Translations under genes and position numbers: made by a program
Notes under the pieces: generated by a model
What the model saw: only the letters and a program-made list of their open reading frames with translations
The model's database searches: none
Told to the model about the DNA's origin: nothing
Source: Cellvibrio sp. pealriver
GTDB lineage: Bacteria > Pseudomonadota > Gammaproteobacteria > Pseudomonadales > Cellvibrionaceae
NCBI RefSeq assembly: GCF_001183545.1
Contig: NZ_KQ236688.1
Span: 3,546,395 to 3,610,394, forward strand
Length of the DNA stretch: 64,000 bases
Reading direction: 5' to 3'
Shown: positions 56,646-64,000 of the stretch, piece after piece
How the letters are laid out: every line of letters starts with the position of its first letter
Numbering within the stretch: the first letter of the stretch is position 1

Positions 56646-58331
56646 ATGACAGTCAATTCCGGCGATAAAAATAACTGGCGAGAGAAATACCTTAATGCCC
56701 TTGATGAACAAGAACAGCTAGAGAAAAAGTTTGCTGCCCAGCAGGCCTTGCTGCGCAGTGCTTTGGTTCGGGTCAGCGTCGCTGCCGATGGGCAGGATGA
56801 AACCCTCGACCAGATCATGGCCAAGTTGCGCGAGCAACTGCGCAGTGACATCAGCGCAGTTGATATGACCAGTATCCTATCCAAGCTGGAATCTGCCGCC
56901 CTGGAATTTGAGCAGCACCGCGATCAGGGCTCGCAAGATATTCGTCAGGCGCTGATGGATATCACCAAACCCCTGCAGCAATTCAAGTTGTCGCGCGCGG
57001 TCAAAAAAGAACTGGGTGAATATCTGGCGCTGTTGCCGCAGCGCAGCAAAAAAGTACGCCTTTATCCTGCTTTGCTGCAAGAGTTGGCGAGGATACAACA
57101 GCAGGCACTGGCGGACATTGAGCAGCCAAAAAGCGGTTTGTTTGGAAAGATACTGGGCGGTAAACCTGCCGCTAAAAATACCGATCCTGACAACACAGAT
57201 ACCGAAGCCAGTGTGATTGAAAATTTACCGGCTCCGTTTCCTGATGTGTTAACGCCGGAAACATCAACTGTCCCGCAAGACACCTATCTCACCGCTGCTT
57301 ACGCAGAGCAAATCCATCAGGTGCTCAACCAGTTTTTCACGAGCCTTGAGAGCGAATCTGCCATCAAAGCCAAAGTGGAATCACTGCGCAAAAATATGGT
57401 GCAAGGCATCAATGCCCAAAATTTGGTACCGCTGCTAGGGAATCTGCGCGATCTGGTGATGGAGGCTTATCTTGCCGCCAATAATGCCTTTGCAACCTAT
57501 CTGAAAAACGTCAATCAGGAATTGGCAGAAATTTATATGTTGCTGGGCGGCGCAGTCAAAAATACTGAAAGTGAGCGCGCTGCATCGCGCAAATTACAAG
57601 ATGATGTGATGCGCGGCATGAGCGATCTGGAAAGTAGTGCCGACAGCGCCACTGACATCAATCAACTAAAAGACCATGTGAAATCCCAGCTTGGCAATAT
57701 CCGTCAAGTGATTGATCACTACCAGCAAACCGATCACGCACAACAAGCGCTGGCTGAGCAATTGCAAACGCTCGGAGCCAAAATCAAAACCATGGAAGTG
57801 GAGGCAGAAAAAAATCGCACCACGCTGGAAAACCATCGCCAAAAAGCATTGCGTGATCCGCTCACCGAATTGCCCAACCGTGAGGCTTACAACGAGCGTG
57901 CGCAAGCGGAAATACAACGCTGGCAACGTTATGGCCGGCCACTCACCATTGCCATTTTTGATATCGATCATTTCAAAAGAATTAACGATACCTATGGCCA
58001 CCAGGCAGGTGACCGGGTGATTAAAGTGATTGGGCGATCAATCGCCTCGCGTTTGCGTGAAGTGGATTTCTTTTGCCGTTACGGTGGTGAAGAGTTTGTT
58101 GCGCTCATGCCTGAAACAGACAGCCAAACTGCATTGGTCGTGCTTGAAAAAATACGTGAAGCCATTGCCAGTGCAGCATTCAATTATAAAGACCAGCCTA
58201 TGTCGATTACCTTGTCTGTAGGTGTAACTGAATTTAAAACCGGCGATATGTTGGATGTTGCATTTGATCGCGCTGACCAAGCGCTTTACACCGCAAAATC
58301 CTCGGGTCGCAATCGCTGTCACTTGGCTTGA
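56646..58331 (+). CDS. Diguanylate cyclase with long helical N-terminus (DgcH-like)
   Basis: Cytoplasmic 561-residue protein. The first 390 residues are mostly helical with coiled-coil segments and no membrane helix; they resemble the conserved N-terminal part of the Pseudomonas cyclase encoded beside dsbA. The last 165 form a GGDEF domain: DPLTELPNREAYNE, IFDIDHFKRINDTYGHQAGD, active site GGEEF, and an RxxD inhibitory site (REVD) five residues before it. Active, feedback-controlled synthesis of c-di-GMP is expected. In Pseudomonas the corresponding protein was named DgcH; position supports that, sequence comparison not done. Confidence 0.85.
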   Translation: MTVNSGDKNNWREKYLNALDEQEQLEKKFAAQQALLRSALVRVSVAADGQDETLDQIMAKLREQLRSDISAVDMTSILSKLESAALEFEQHRDQGSQDIRQALMDITKPLQQFKLSRAVKKELGEYLALLPQRSKKVRLYPALLQELARIQQQALADIEQPKSGLFGKILGGKPAAKNTDPDNTDTEASVIENLPAPFPDVLTPETSTVPQDTYLTAAYAEQIHQVLNQFFTSLESESAIKAKVESLRKNMVQGINAQNLVPLLGNLRDLVMEAYLAANNAFATYLKNVNQELAEIYMLLGGAVKNTESERAASRKLQDDVMRGMSDLESSADSATDINQLKDHVKSQLGNIRQVIDHYQQTDHAQQALAEQLQTLGAKIKTMEVEAEKNRTTLENHRQKALRDPLTELPNREAYNERAQAEIQRWQRYGRPLTIAIFDIDHFKRINDTYGHQAGDRVIKVIGRSIASRLREVDFFCRYGGEEFVALMPETDSQTALVVLEKIREAIASAAFNYKDQPMSITLSVGVTEFKTGDMLDVAFDRADQALYTAKSSGRNRCHLA

Positions 58332-58381
58332 TCAAAAAAGTGCGGGTGTATAAAAGTAGCGAATAAATACAGGATGATGTG

Positions 58382-59026
58382 ATGAAGAGTAAATGTATCA
58401 GTCAGTTGATTTTTGTAGCTGCGTTGTTCATAGCGCAATACAGCGTGGCTGCCCAATTGGAATTGCAGGTGCTCGATGATAAAGGCAATCCGCTGAAAGA
58501 CGCGGTAGTCGCATTGGTACCTGAGAAAAAAATTGATTTTACCAGTGTACCTACAGCGATTATGGATCAGCGCCAGAATATGTTTGTGCCGGGTGTATTG
58601 GCAATTCGTGTGAATACCCAAGTGCGCTTTCCCAACAGTGATGATGTGCGCCATCACGTTTATTCTTTTTCCCCTGCCAAAAAATTTGAATTGCGTTTGT
58701 ATCACGGCATGACAGCGGAGCCAGTGCTGTTTGATAAACCGGGCACAGTTGTGTTGGGTTGTAATATCCACGATTCAATGGTGGCATATATTTATGTGGT
58801 AGAGACTGACTATTTTGCGGTTACCGATAACGCAGGCAAAATCAGCCTTGCCGCTCCTGCTGGAATGTACCAGCTGCAAATCTATCATCCACAGATGGGT
58901 AGCGAGTTTCCTGAGTCAACCATCAAATTGGATGAGTCACAGCCGCTGAACAACAGTATCAGTGTGAACAATCTTGTTGCTCCCAAGGCCAGCGATGCCA
59001 GCGACGAATTTTCCGATTTATTTTAA
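58382..59026 (+). CDS. Periplasmic cupredoxin-like protein (methylamine utilization protein-like)
   Basis: Exported protein of 214 residues, start chosen at ATG 58382 (GTG 58379 is adjacent). Signal peptide MKSKCISQLIFVAALFIAQY, cleavage near VAA. Residues 26-140 are a cupredoxin fold: FPNSDDVRHHVYSFS supplies His91/His92 and VLGCNIHDSMVAYIYV supplies Cys127, His130 and Met133, the type 1 copper set. The C-terminal part (DYFAVTDNAGKISLAAPAG) looks like a carboxypeptidase regulatory-like beta domain. First gene of a four-gene cluster with a c-di-GMP protein, a DUF3034 protein and a truncated haemoglobin. Confidence 0.8.
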   Translation: MKSKCISQLIFVAALFIAQYSVAAQLELQVLDDKGNPLKDAVVALVPEKKIDFTSVPTAIMDQRQNMFVPGVLAIRVNTQVRFPNSDDVRHHVYSFSPAKKFELRLYHGMTAEPVLFDKPGTVVLGCNIHDSMVAYIYVVETDYFAVTDNAGKISLAAPAGMYQLQIYHPQMGSEFPESTIKLDESQPLNNSISVNNLVAPKASDASDEFSDLF

Positions 59027-59038
59027 GCAGGTTCTTGC

Positions 59039-61375
59039 ATGCCAAAGTTTAGTTACCTGCTCAAATTACTGACGTTTTTAATTGGTCTGGTTGTCATTCT
59101 GGAGGCTATCTCCTATCTAACCACTCGCTTGGTCATTAACAAAGCGGTTACCCAAAACGCGCGAGCTGAGTTGCTTTCGGGCGGTGAATTATTTTCCCGA
59201 ATCATGCAAAAAAATATTGAACAGTTGGCGTTGTCGGTAAAAGTTTTGACGGAAGATTTTGGTTTTAAAGATGCCGTTGCTACCAGTGATGAAAAAACAA
59301 TCGCGTCAGCATTAATCAATCACTCTGCACGTGTTAAAGCGGATATCGGCGTACTTATCACCCGTGATGGAAAATTTATTGCCAGTGATGAAATGTTTGG
59401 TCTGCAAATTACCGATGAATTTAATAGCTTGAAAACGCAGGCGCAAAATCGTGGGCAGGCGTATGACATTATTATTGTCGATGGCCGCGCCTATCAGTTC
59501 GTTATGTTTGCAGTAAAAGCGCCAGTGATTATTGGTCTTGCCGGTATGGGCTTTGAAATAAAGCAGGAATTCAGTAACGACTTGCAGCGCTTGACCGGCT
59601 TGGAAGTATCGTTTGTGATGCATGATGGGCAAGAGTTCCGTTATTTAAATGGAACACAAGAGGGGCTATCACGCGATGATTTGGTCAAACAACTTAATCG
59701 TGATGCGCAACAAGGCGAAGTGTTTGTTTATGATGATTTGATTACCTTAGTGGCACCTGCTTCGCGTCAAAACAACCATTTACTTGCGGTACTGCAAGTA
59801 CCTCTTAGTCAGGTGATGGCTCCGTTTTCGCGTTTGAATGTCCAGTTGTTTATATTGGCATTGGTATTTGCGCTACTTGCGGGTATTGCTGCATTGTTTT
59901 TAGCGCGCAGCGTGACGCGGCCAGTGCTTTTGTTGGCGGATATCGCACGTAAAATTGCCAGTGGTTTTTATACAACACCCATCGCGGTGACATCCAAAGA
60001 TGAATTGGGTGATCTGGCGCGCGCATTCATTTCCATGCAGCAAGCAATTGGTGAACGTGAACAGCAAGTCCTTTATCAATCCGAGCACGATCCACTCACT
60101 GGCTTGCCTAACCGGCTGCGTGTTTTCCCTGAATTGGAAGATGCGATTTCACGTTCGCACCCACTCAAAAAATCCGTCTACTTATTAGTGATCGATATTA
60201 AAAACTTCACCCAGATCAACGATGAGCTCAGCCAGGAAATTGGGGATGTGGTATTGCGTGAGGTGGGGCAGAAGATTGCGCGCATACTTACGCATGGCGA
60301 AGTGTTGCGCTTAGGGAGCGATGAGTTTTTGGCTATCCTGATGGCAGACAATAAAGAATCGGTCAGCGAGCTGGCAGAATTAATCCATTCCGCTTTTAAA
60401 ACGCCGCTGTTGGTAAATGGCTTGCAGGTGAGTATTGAAATCAATATTGGCCTTGCGAGTTACCCGGAAGATGCAAACTCTTCCGATTCATTATTGCGCC
60501 GCGCAAACCTTGCGTTGAATGAAGGCCGTAATAGTGAAAGGCGCACCAGTTGGTACGAGCAGGGGTGGGATGAAAAACATTTGCGCCGTTTGCATTTGTT
60601 CCGCGAATTTGAAAGCTCATTAAACAATGGTCACATCAGTTTGTATTATCAACCCAAAATCAATTTGGAAAAGCCGGGTACCTTGGGTGCTGAGGCATTG
60701 GTGCGCTGGCACCATCCGGAAATGGGTTTTATTAATCCTGAGGAGTTTATCGGTGTCATTGAAAGTTCGGGCCAGATTACACTACTGACTCGTTGGGTAC
60801 TGAAAACCGCTGTTGCCCAATTGCGCATCATACAGTTGGATGAAAAAATAACAATAACCTGTTCAGTTAATTTATCGGCATTGGATTTATTGGTCGATGA
60901 TTTACCTGCTTACGTAGCTGAATTATTACAAACATATAAAGTGCCAGCAGAGAATCTGTATTTGGAAATCACTGAAAGCGCGATTATGCGAGAGGCCGAT
61001 AAATGCCTCAACAACTTGCGACGTTTGCGCGATTTGGGCGTGACATTATCGATAGATGATTTCGGTACTGGTTATTCATCGCTATCGCAATTAAAGAAAT
61101 TACCTGTCTCTGAATTAAAAATTGATAAATCGTTTATTTTGAATTTGGATACCAGCGCAGACGACCAACTGATTGTGCGCTCAACTATCGACTTGGGGCA
61201 TACGTTGGGCTTGAGCGTAACAGCCGAAGGTGTTGAATCCGAGGCGATTAAATTATTGTTAAGGCAATACGGTTGCGATACAGCGCAGGGTTATCTTTAC
61301 AGCAAACCATTGCCCGCAAACGATTTTATCCAATGGGTTCACCGCTATTTAACGCAATTGGAATCATCATCATGA
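59039..61375 (+). CDS. Membrane GGDEF/EAL protein, probable c-di-GMP phosphodiesterase
   Basis: 778 residues. Two membrane segments (about 8-28 and 269-289) flank an extracytoplasmic sensor of about 240 residues, of the CACHE-like type (ADIGVLITRDGKFIAS, AYQFVMFAVKAPV). A HAMP domain (about 290-342) follows, then GGDEF (about 350-505) and EAL (about 520-770). The GGDEF site is GSDEF (426-430) and the metal motif is DIKNF instead of DxD, so cyclase activity is doubtful. The EAL part is intact: AEALVRW (552-554), SVNLS, LEITES, DDFGTGYSS, LKIDKSF, TAEGVE. Stop overlaps the next ATG (ATGA), showing coupling. Confidence 0.9.
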   Translation: MPKFSYLLKLLTFLIGLVVILEAISYLTTRLVINKAVTQNARAELLSGGELFSRIMQKNIEQLALSVKVLTEDFGFKDAVATSDEKTIASALINHSARVKADIGVLITRDGKFIASDEMFGLQITDEFNSLKTQAQNRGQAYDIIIVDGRAYQFVMFAVKAPVIIGLAGMGFEIKQEFSNDLQRLTGLEVSFVMHDGQEFRYLNGTQEGLSRDDLVKQLNRDAQQGEVFVYDDLITLVAPASRQNNHLLAVLQVPLSQVMAPFSRLNVQLFILALVFALLAGIAALFLARSVTRPVLLLADIARKIASGFYTTPIAVTSKDELGDLARAFISMQQAIGEREQQVLYQSEHDPLTGLPNRLRVFPELEDAISRSHPLKKSVYLLVIDIKNFTQINDELSQEIGDVVLREVGQKIARILTHGEVLRLGSDEFLAILMADNKESVSELAELIHSAFKTPLLVNGLQVSIEINIGLASYPEDANSSDSLLRRANLALNEGRNSERRTSWYEQGWDEKHLRRLHLFREFESSLNNGHISLYYQPKINLEKPGTLGAEALVRWHHPEMGFINPEEFIGVIESSGQITLLTRWVLKTAVAQLRIIQLDEKITITCSVNLSALDLLVDDLPAYVAELLQTYKVPAENLYLEITESAIMREADKCLNNLRRLRDLGVTLSIDDFGTGYSSLSQLKKLPVSELKIDKSFILNLDTSADDQLIVRSTIDLGHTLGLSVTAEGVESEAIKLLLRQYGCDTAQGYLYSKPLPANDFIQWVHRYLTQLESSS

Positions 61376-62274
61376 AACGACTATGGTGGCTATTGGTGGC
61401 CTTGGAATTGTCTGCCAGTGTTTATGTCTGTGCGGCTCATGCCGCTACACTGGAGCTGGAAAGTGACAACAAAATTTCGCGCAGCCGGTTATTGGCAACC
61501 GGTGGTGCCAGCACCATTGAAGGCTCGGCCGGTGGTGGCATTGTGCCTATGGCAGTATTGTCGGGTTACGGCGCGCAGGAAGAGCAGGGGGCGGTTGCAT
61601 TTGGTAGTTATGTCGATACTGGCGATTACCAGTTGGAAGTGATCGGTGGCAGTTGGAGCTGGCGCAACCGGATTGAATTATCCATCGCACAACAAAAACT
61701 CACGCATGATTCACTCACTGCAGCATTAAGCCTGCCGACGGATTCCATTAGCCAGCGAATTATCTCGGCCAAAGTGCGTGTAGCGGGCGATTTGATTTAT
61801 ACCCCGATGCCGCAAATCAGTGTGGGTGTGCAGCATAAAAAAAATCTGGATTTTTTAGTGCCCGGTGCGGTAGGTGCAAAAAAAGATTCAGGTACTGATG
61901 TGAATATCACTGCAACCAAATTAATTCTGGGTGGATTTTTTAATCGCAATTTATTACTCAATGGCAATCTGCGTTACACCAATGCCAACCAGACTGGGTT
62001 AGTTGGTTTTGGTGGCGATAAAAATGATGACAAAGAATTATTGCCGGAACTATCGGCGGGCGTGTTGCTCAATCGCCATTGGTTGGTTGGCACAGAGTAC
62101 CGGCAAAAGCCCAACAATTTATCGTTCATAAAAGAAGATGATTGGCAAACCGCCTTTGTCGGTTGGTTTCCTAATAAACGTATTGCTGTGGTGGCAGCTT
62201 ATGTTGATTTGGGGGAGGTGGCCACATTCAAAAACCAGACAGGTTGGTATCTCTCACTTCAGGGGAGTTTTTAA
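61372..62274 (+). CDS. DUF3034 family envelope protein
   Basis: Exported 300-residue protein, ATG at 61372 overlapping the previous stop. Signal peptide MKRLWWLLVALELSASVYVC with cleavage near AHA. The mature part is rich in short beta segments ending in aromatic residues (GSYVDTGDYQLEVIG, YTPMPQISVGVQHKKN, LILGGFFNRNLLLNGNLRYT) with a C-terminal Phe (GWYLSLQGSF), as expected for an outer membrane barrel. Family match to DUF3034 is from memory. It fits an outer membrane partner for the cupredoxin and haemoglobin. Confidence 0.75.
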   Translation: MKRLWWLLVALELSASVYVCAAHAATLELESDNKISRSRLLATGGASTIEGSAGGGIVPMAVLSGYGAQEEQGAVAFGSYVDTGDYQLEVIGGSWSWRNRIELSIAQQKLTHDSLTAALSLPTDSISQRIISAKVRVAGDLIYTPMPQISVGVQHKKNLDFLVPGAVGAKKDSGTDVNITATKLILGGFFNRNLLLNGNLRYTNANQTGLVGFGGDKNDDKELLPELSAGVLLNRHWLVGTEYRQKPNNLSFIKEDDWQTAFVGWFPNKRIAVVAAYVDLGEVATFKNQTGWYLSLQGSF

Positions 62275-62276
62275 TC

Positions 62277-62702
62277 ATGAAAAAAATATTCGCTAGTTTC
62301 CTTTTTACGCTTCTGTTGATGGCTTGTACGAATCAATCTGCGCAACAGCCGTCGCTTTATGATGCTTTGGGGCAATACGAGGGCATTAACAATATTACCC
62401 ATCAACTGATTTTGAACATTGCCAAAGATGAGCGCGTTAAGCATCGTTATAAAGGCGTGAACATGACAAAATTTAAAAAAGGAATGTCGGATTATGTCTG
62501 CGCTGCGGTGGGAGGGCCTTGCAAATACTCGGGCGATAACATGCGTTTGGTTCATGCTGGGCACAATTACACCAACACCGAATTTAATGCGATTGTGGAT
62601 AATTTGATTCTGGCAATGGAACAGCGCGGAGTCCCTGTCGTTACCCAGAACCGTCTACTCGCGATATTGGCGCGCGATTATAAAGATGTGGTTTATCAAT
62701 AA
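62277..62702 (+). CDS. Group 1 truncated haemoglobin lipoprotein
   Basis: 141-residue protein, ATG at 62277 with AGGGGAG upstream. Lipobox LLMAC with Cys17, so it is predicted to be lipid-anchored in the envelope and not cytoplasmic like most truncated haemoglobins. The globin part is LYDALGQYEGINNITHQLI, DERVKHRYKGVN, and MRLVHAGHNYTNTEFNAIVD, where His93 is the candidate proximal haem ligand. Two cysteines (CAAVGGPC) in the middle are an extra feature. It lies 2 bases after the DUF3034 gene and closes the cluster. Gas or redox partner unknown. Confidence 0.85.
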   Translation: MKKIFASFLFTLLLMACTNQSAQQPSLYDALGQYEGINNITHQLILNIAKDERVKHRYKGVNMTKFKKGMSDYVCAAVGGPCKYSGDNMRLVHAGHNYTNTEFNAIVDNLILAMEQRGVPVVTQNRLLAILARDYKDVVYQ

Positions 62703-62846
62703 GTCTTTTTGGGCGGTTAACATTATTTAACCTATATCGACAAATTTATTATCTCTCTCTTGAACACATAGGTTTATGCTTTTGTGCGACCTGACTATAA
62801 CTGGTTTTATCCAGTGCGCACACCAATAACAACAAGGCATACTCCC

Positions 62847-64000
62847 ATGAAAATCTCCACTCAAAAACCAATCGCAACTACAGTGTTTGCGTTGAGCGTG
62901 CTCGCTACGGCTATTGCATTTCCTCTACATAGTGCCGCCAATGGGTTGGCGCTTAACGATAAAGATTATTTTGAAATGCAGGGGCTCAACGTCACTGTGT
63001 TTAGCGATATTTACCCCGATGGGCATCAGACCGGCGTGACTGTGATCCAGCATGGCAGTCGTGTTGCCGCCAATGGTGATTTGCGATTGGAAATCTCCCC
63101 AGGGCAATGGTCACCTGTGCCAGTGGGTGGAAAACAAACCGTCGATAAAAAAACGCAGACGATTACCCAATCGCTTTCTTATCCCGACCCGAGCAAAGAT
63201 CGCAAAGGCTTTAACCCGATTATTTATCCGGATTTGAAATTCACCTACGACGTAAAAGTCACGGCACTTGATGACAACCAATTTAAAATCACGGTGGATT
63301 TGGAAAAACCATTACCGCAAGAGTGGGTAGGAAAAATTGGTTTTAATTTTGAAATTTTCCCCGGTGAGTTTTTTGGTAAGTCCTGGCTGATGGATACACA
63401 GGCTGGAATTTTCCCGCAACAACCTAATGGCCCCTTAGTGAAGCCACATGGTGAATATTTAACAGCGCCACTGGCGAGTGGAAAAAAACTGGTGATAGCG
63501 CCGGATTCCGACAAGCAGCGTATGGTGATAGACAGTAAAACCGGTGTATTGGAGTTGTGGGATGGCCGCGCCAATCACAATAACGGCTGGTACATAGTAC
63601 GCGGTGTTATTCCTGCCGACAAAACCACGGCGGCATTGGAGTGGATCGTTACGCCGCACGTGATTAAGAATTGGGTGTACGAGCCGGTGATTCAGGTGTC
63701 GCAATTAGGCTATGGTACCGTACAACCTAAAAAAGTAGTGATCGAGCAAGACAAACGCGATACCAAAGCCTCCGCAATTGAAATTTATAAATTATCTGAA
63801 AGCGGAAAAACCTTGGTAAAAAAAGCCAAGGTTAAACCTTGGGGGAATTTTCTGCGTTACCAATACATGACCTATGATTTCTCGGACATTACCGAGCCGG
63901 GCATGTATCAAATTCGCTACCGCGATAAAATCTCGCACGCGTTTAAAATTGGCGACGATGTATTGTCACGCCATGCATGGCAACCCACCTTGGAATATTT
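62847..64000 (+). CDS. Glycoside hydrolase family 9, N-terminal part (runs off window)
   Basis: The frame from ATG 62847 is open to the end of the window, 384 codons. Signal peptide MKISTQKPIATTVFALSVLA with cleavage near SAA. Residues about 35-265 form a beta-rich domain that I do not assign with certainty (GWYIVRGVIPADKTTAAL), then an Ig-like domain begins at about 275: PVIQVSQLGYGTVQPKKVVI and DFSDITEPGMYQIRYRDKI, the typical N-terminal fold of family 9 cellulases. The catalytic (alpha/alpha)6 domain would lie outside the window. Probably a secreted cellulase or related beta-glucanase. Confidence 0.75.
   Translation, partial: MKISTQKPIATTVFALSVLATAIAFPLHSAANGLALNDKDYFEMQGLNVTVFSDIYPDGHQTGVTVIQHGSRVAANGDLRLEISPGQWSPVPVGGKQTVDKKTQTITQSLSYPDPSKDRKGFNPIIYPDLKFTYDVKVTALDDNQFKITVDLEKPLPQEWVGKIGFNFEIFPGEFFGKSWLMDTQAGIFPQQPNGPLVKPHGEYLTAPLASGKKLVIAPDSDKQRMVIDSKTGVLELWDGRANHNNGWYIVRGVIPADKTTAALEWIVTPHVIKNWVYEPVIQVSQLGYGTVQPKKVVIEQDKRDTKASAIEIYKLSESGKTLVKKAKVKPWGNFLRYQYMTYDFSDITEPGMYQIRYRDKISHAFKIGDDVLSRHAWQPTLEY

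Overview
This window reads as a chromosomal segment of an aerobic gammaproteobacterium close to Pseudomonas, most probably of the Cellvibrio lineage. Most genes fall into blocks I know from Pseudomonas chromosomes: pilU-pilT / yggS-proC-yggT / metX-metW-DUF4426-rdgB-hemW; crc / pyrE / argB-algC-coaBC / radC / rpmB-rpmG; mutM-coaD-rsmD-ftsY-ftsE-ftsX-rpoH; oxyR-recG; and znuB-znuC-zur / znuA / polA / engB / cytochrome c4 / dsbA / diguanylate cyclase. The Cellvibrio hint comes from the serine-rich linker in a lipoprotein near 4.9 kb and from the start of a family 9 glycoside hydrolase at the right edge. This assignment is inference from gene order and protein character; no database was searched.

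Layout: 0-13 kb holds twitching motility ATPases, proline and methionine synthesis, nucleotide clean-up and a haem chaperone, with two inserted genes (a PQQ-repeat lipoprotein and a dynamin-like GTPase). 13-22.5 kb holds crc, pyrE, slmA, argB, a membrane-anchored algC, coaBC and radC. 22.6-26.6 kb has a diguanylate cyclase, two ribosomal protein genes, an HDOD-GAF protein and a PEP-CTERM protein. 26.9-34.2 kb has DNA repair, CoA synthesis, rRNA and tRNA methylation, the ftsYEX cluster and the heat-shock sigma factor. 34.3-46.1 kb has an OmpA/OprF-type porin, oxyR, recG, a YbaK-HDOD protein, a small catabolic cluster, a ZIP transporter, a PhoX-like protein and an LpxH-type phosphoesterase. 46.2-49.7 kb is the zinc uptake locus with a recognisable Zur operator. 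50.2-58.3 kb runs from polA to a diguanylate cyclase, with a 650-base gap between polA and engB that carries two strong forward terminators and probably two small RNAs.

The most unusual part is 58.4-62.7 kb: four tightly packed genes that encode a periplasmic cupredoxin-like protein, a membrane GGDEF/EAL protein with an extracytoplasmic sensor and a degenerate GGDEF site, a DUF3034 envelope protein, and a lipoprotein form of group 1 truncated haemoglobin. Together they look like an envelope redox or gas-sensing module that lowers c-di-GMP. A family 9 glycoside hydrolase follows and runs off the window.

No tRNA, rRNA, CRISPR array, transposase or prophage gene was found. Many convergent gene pairs are separated by clear intrinsic terminators.
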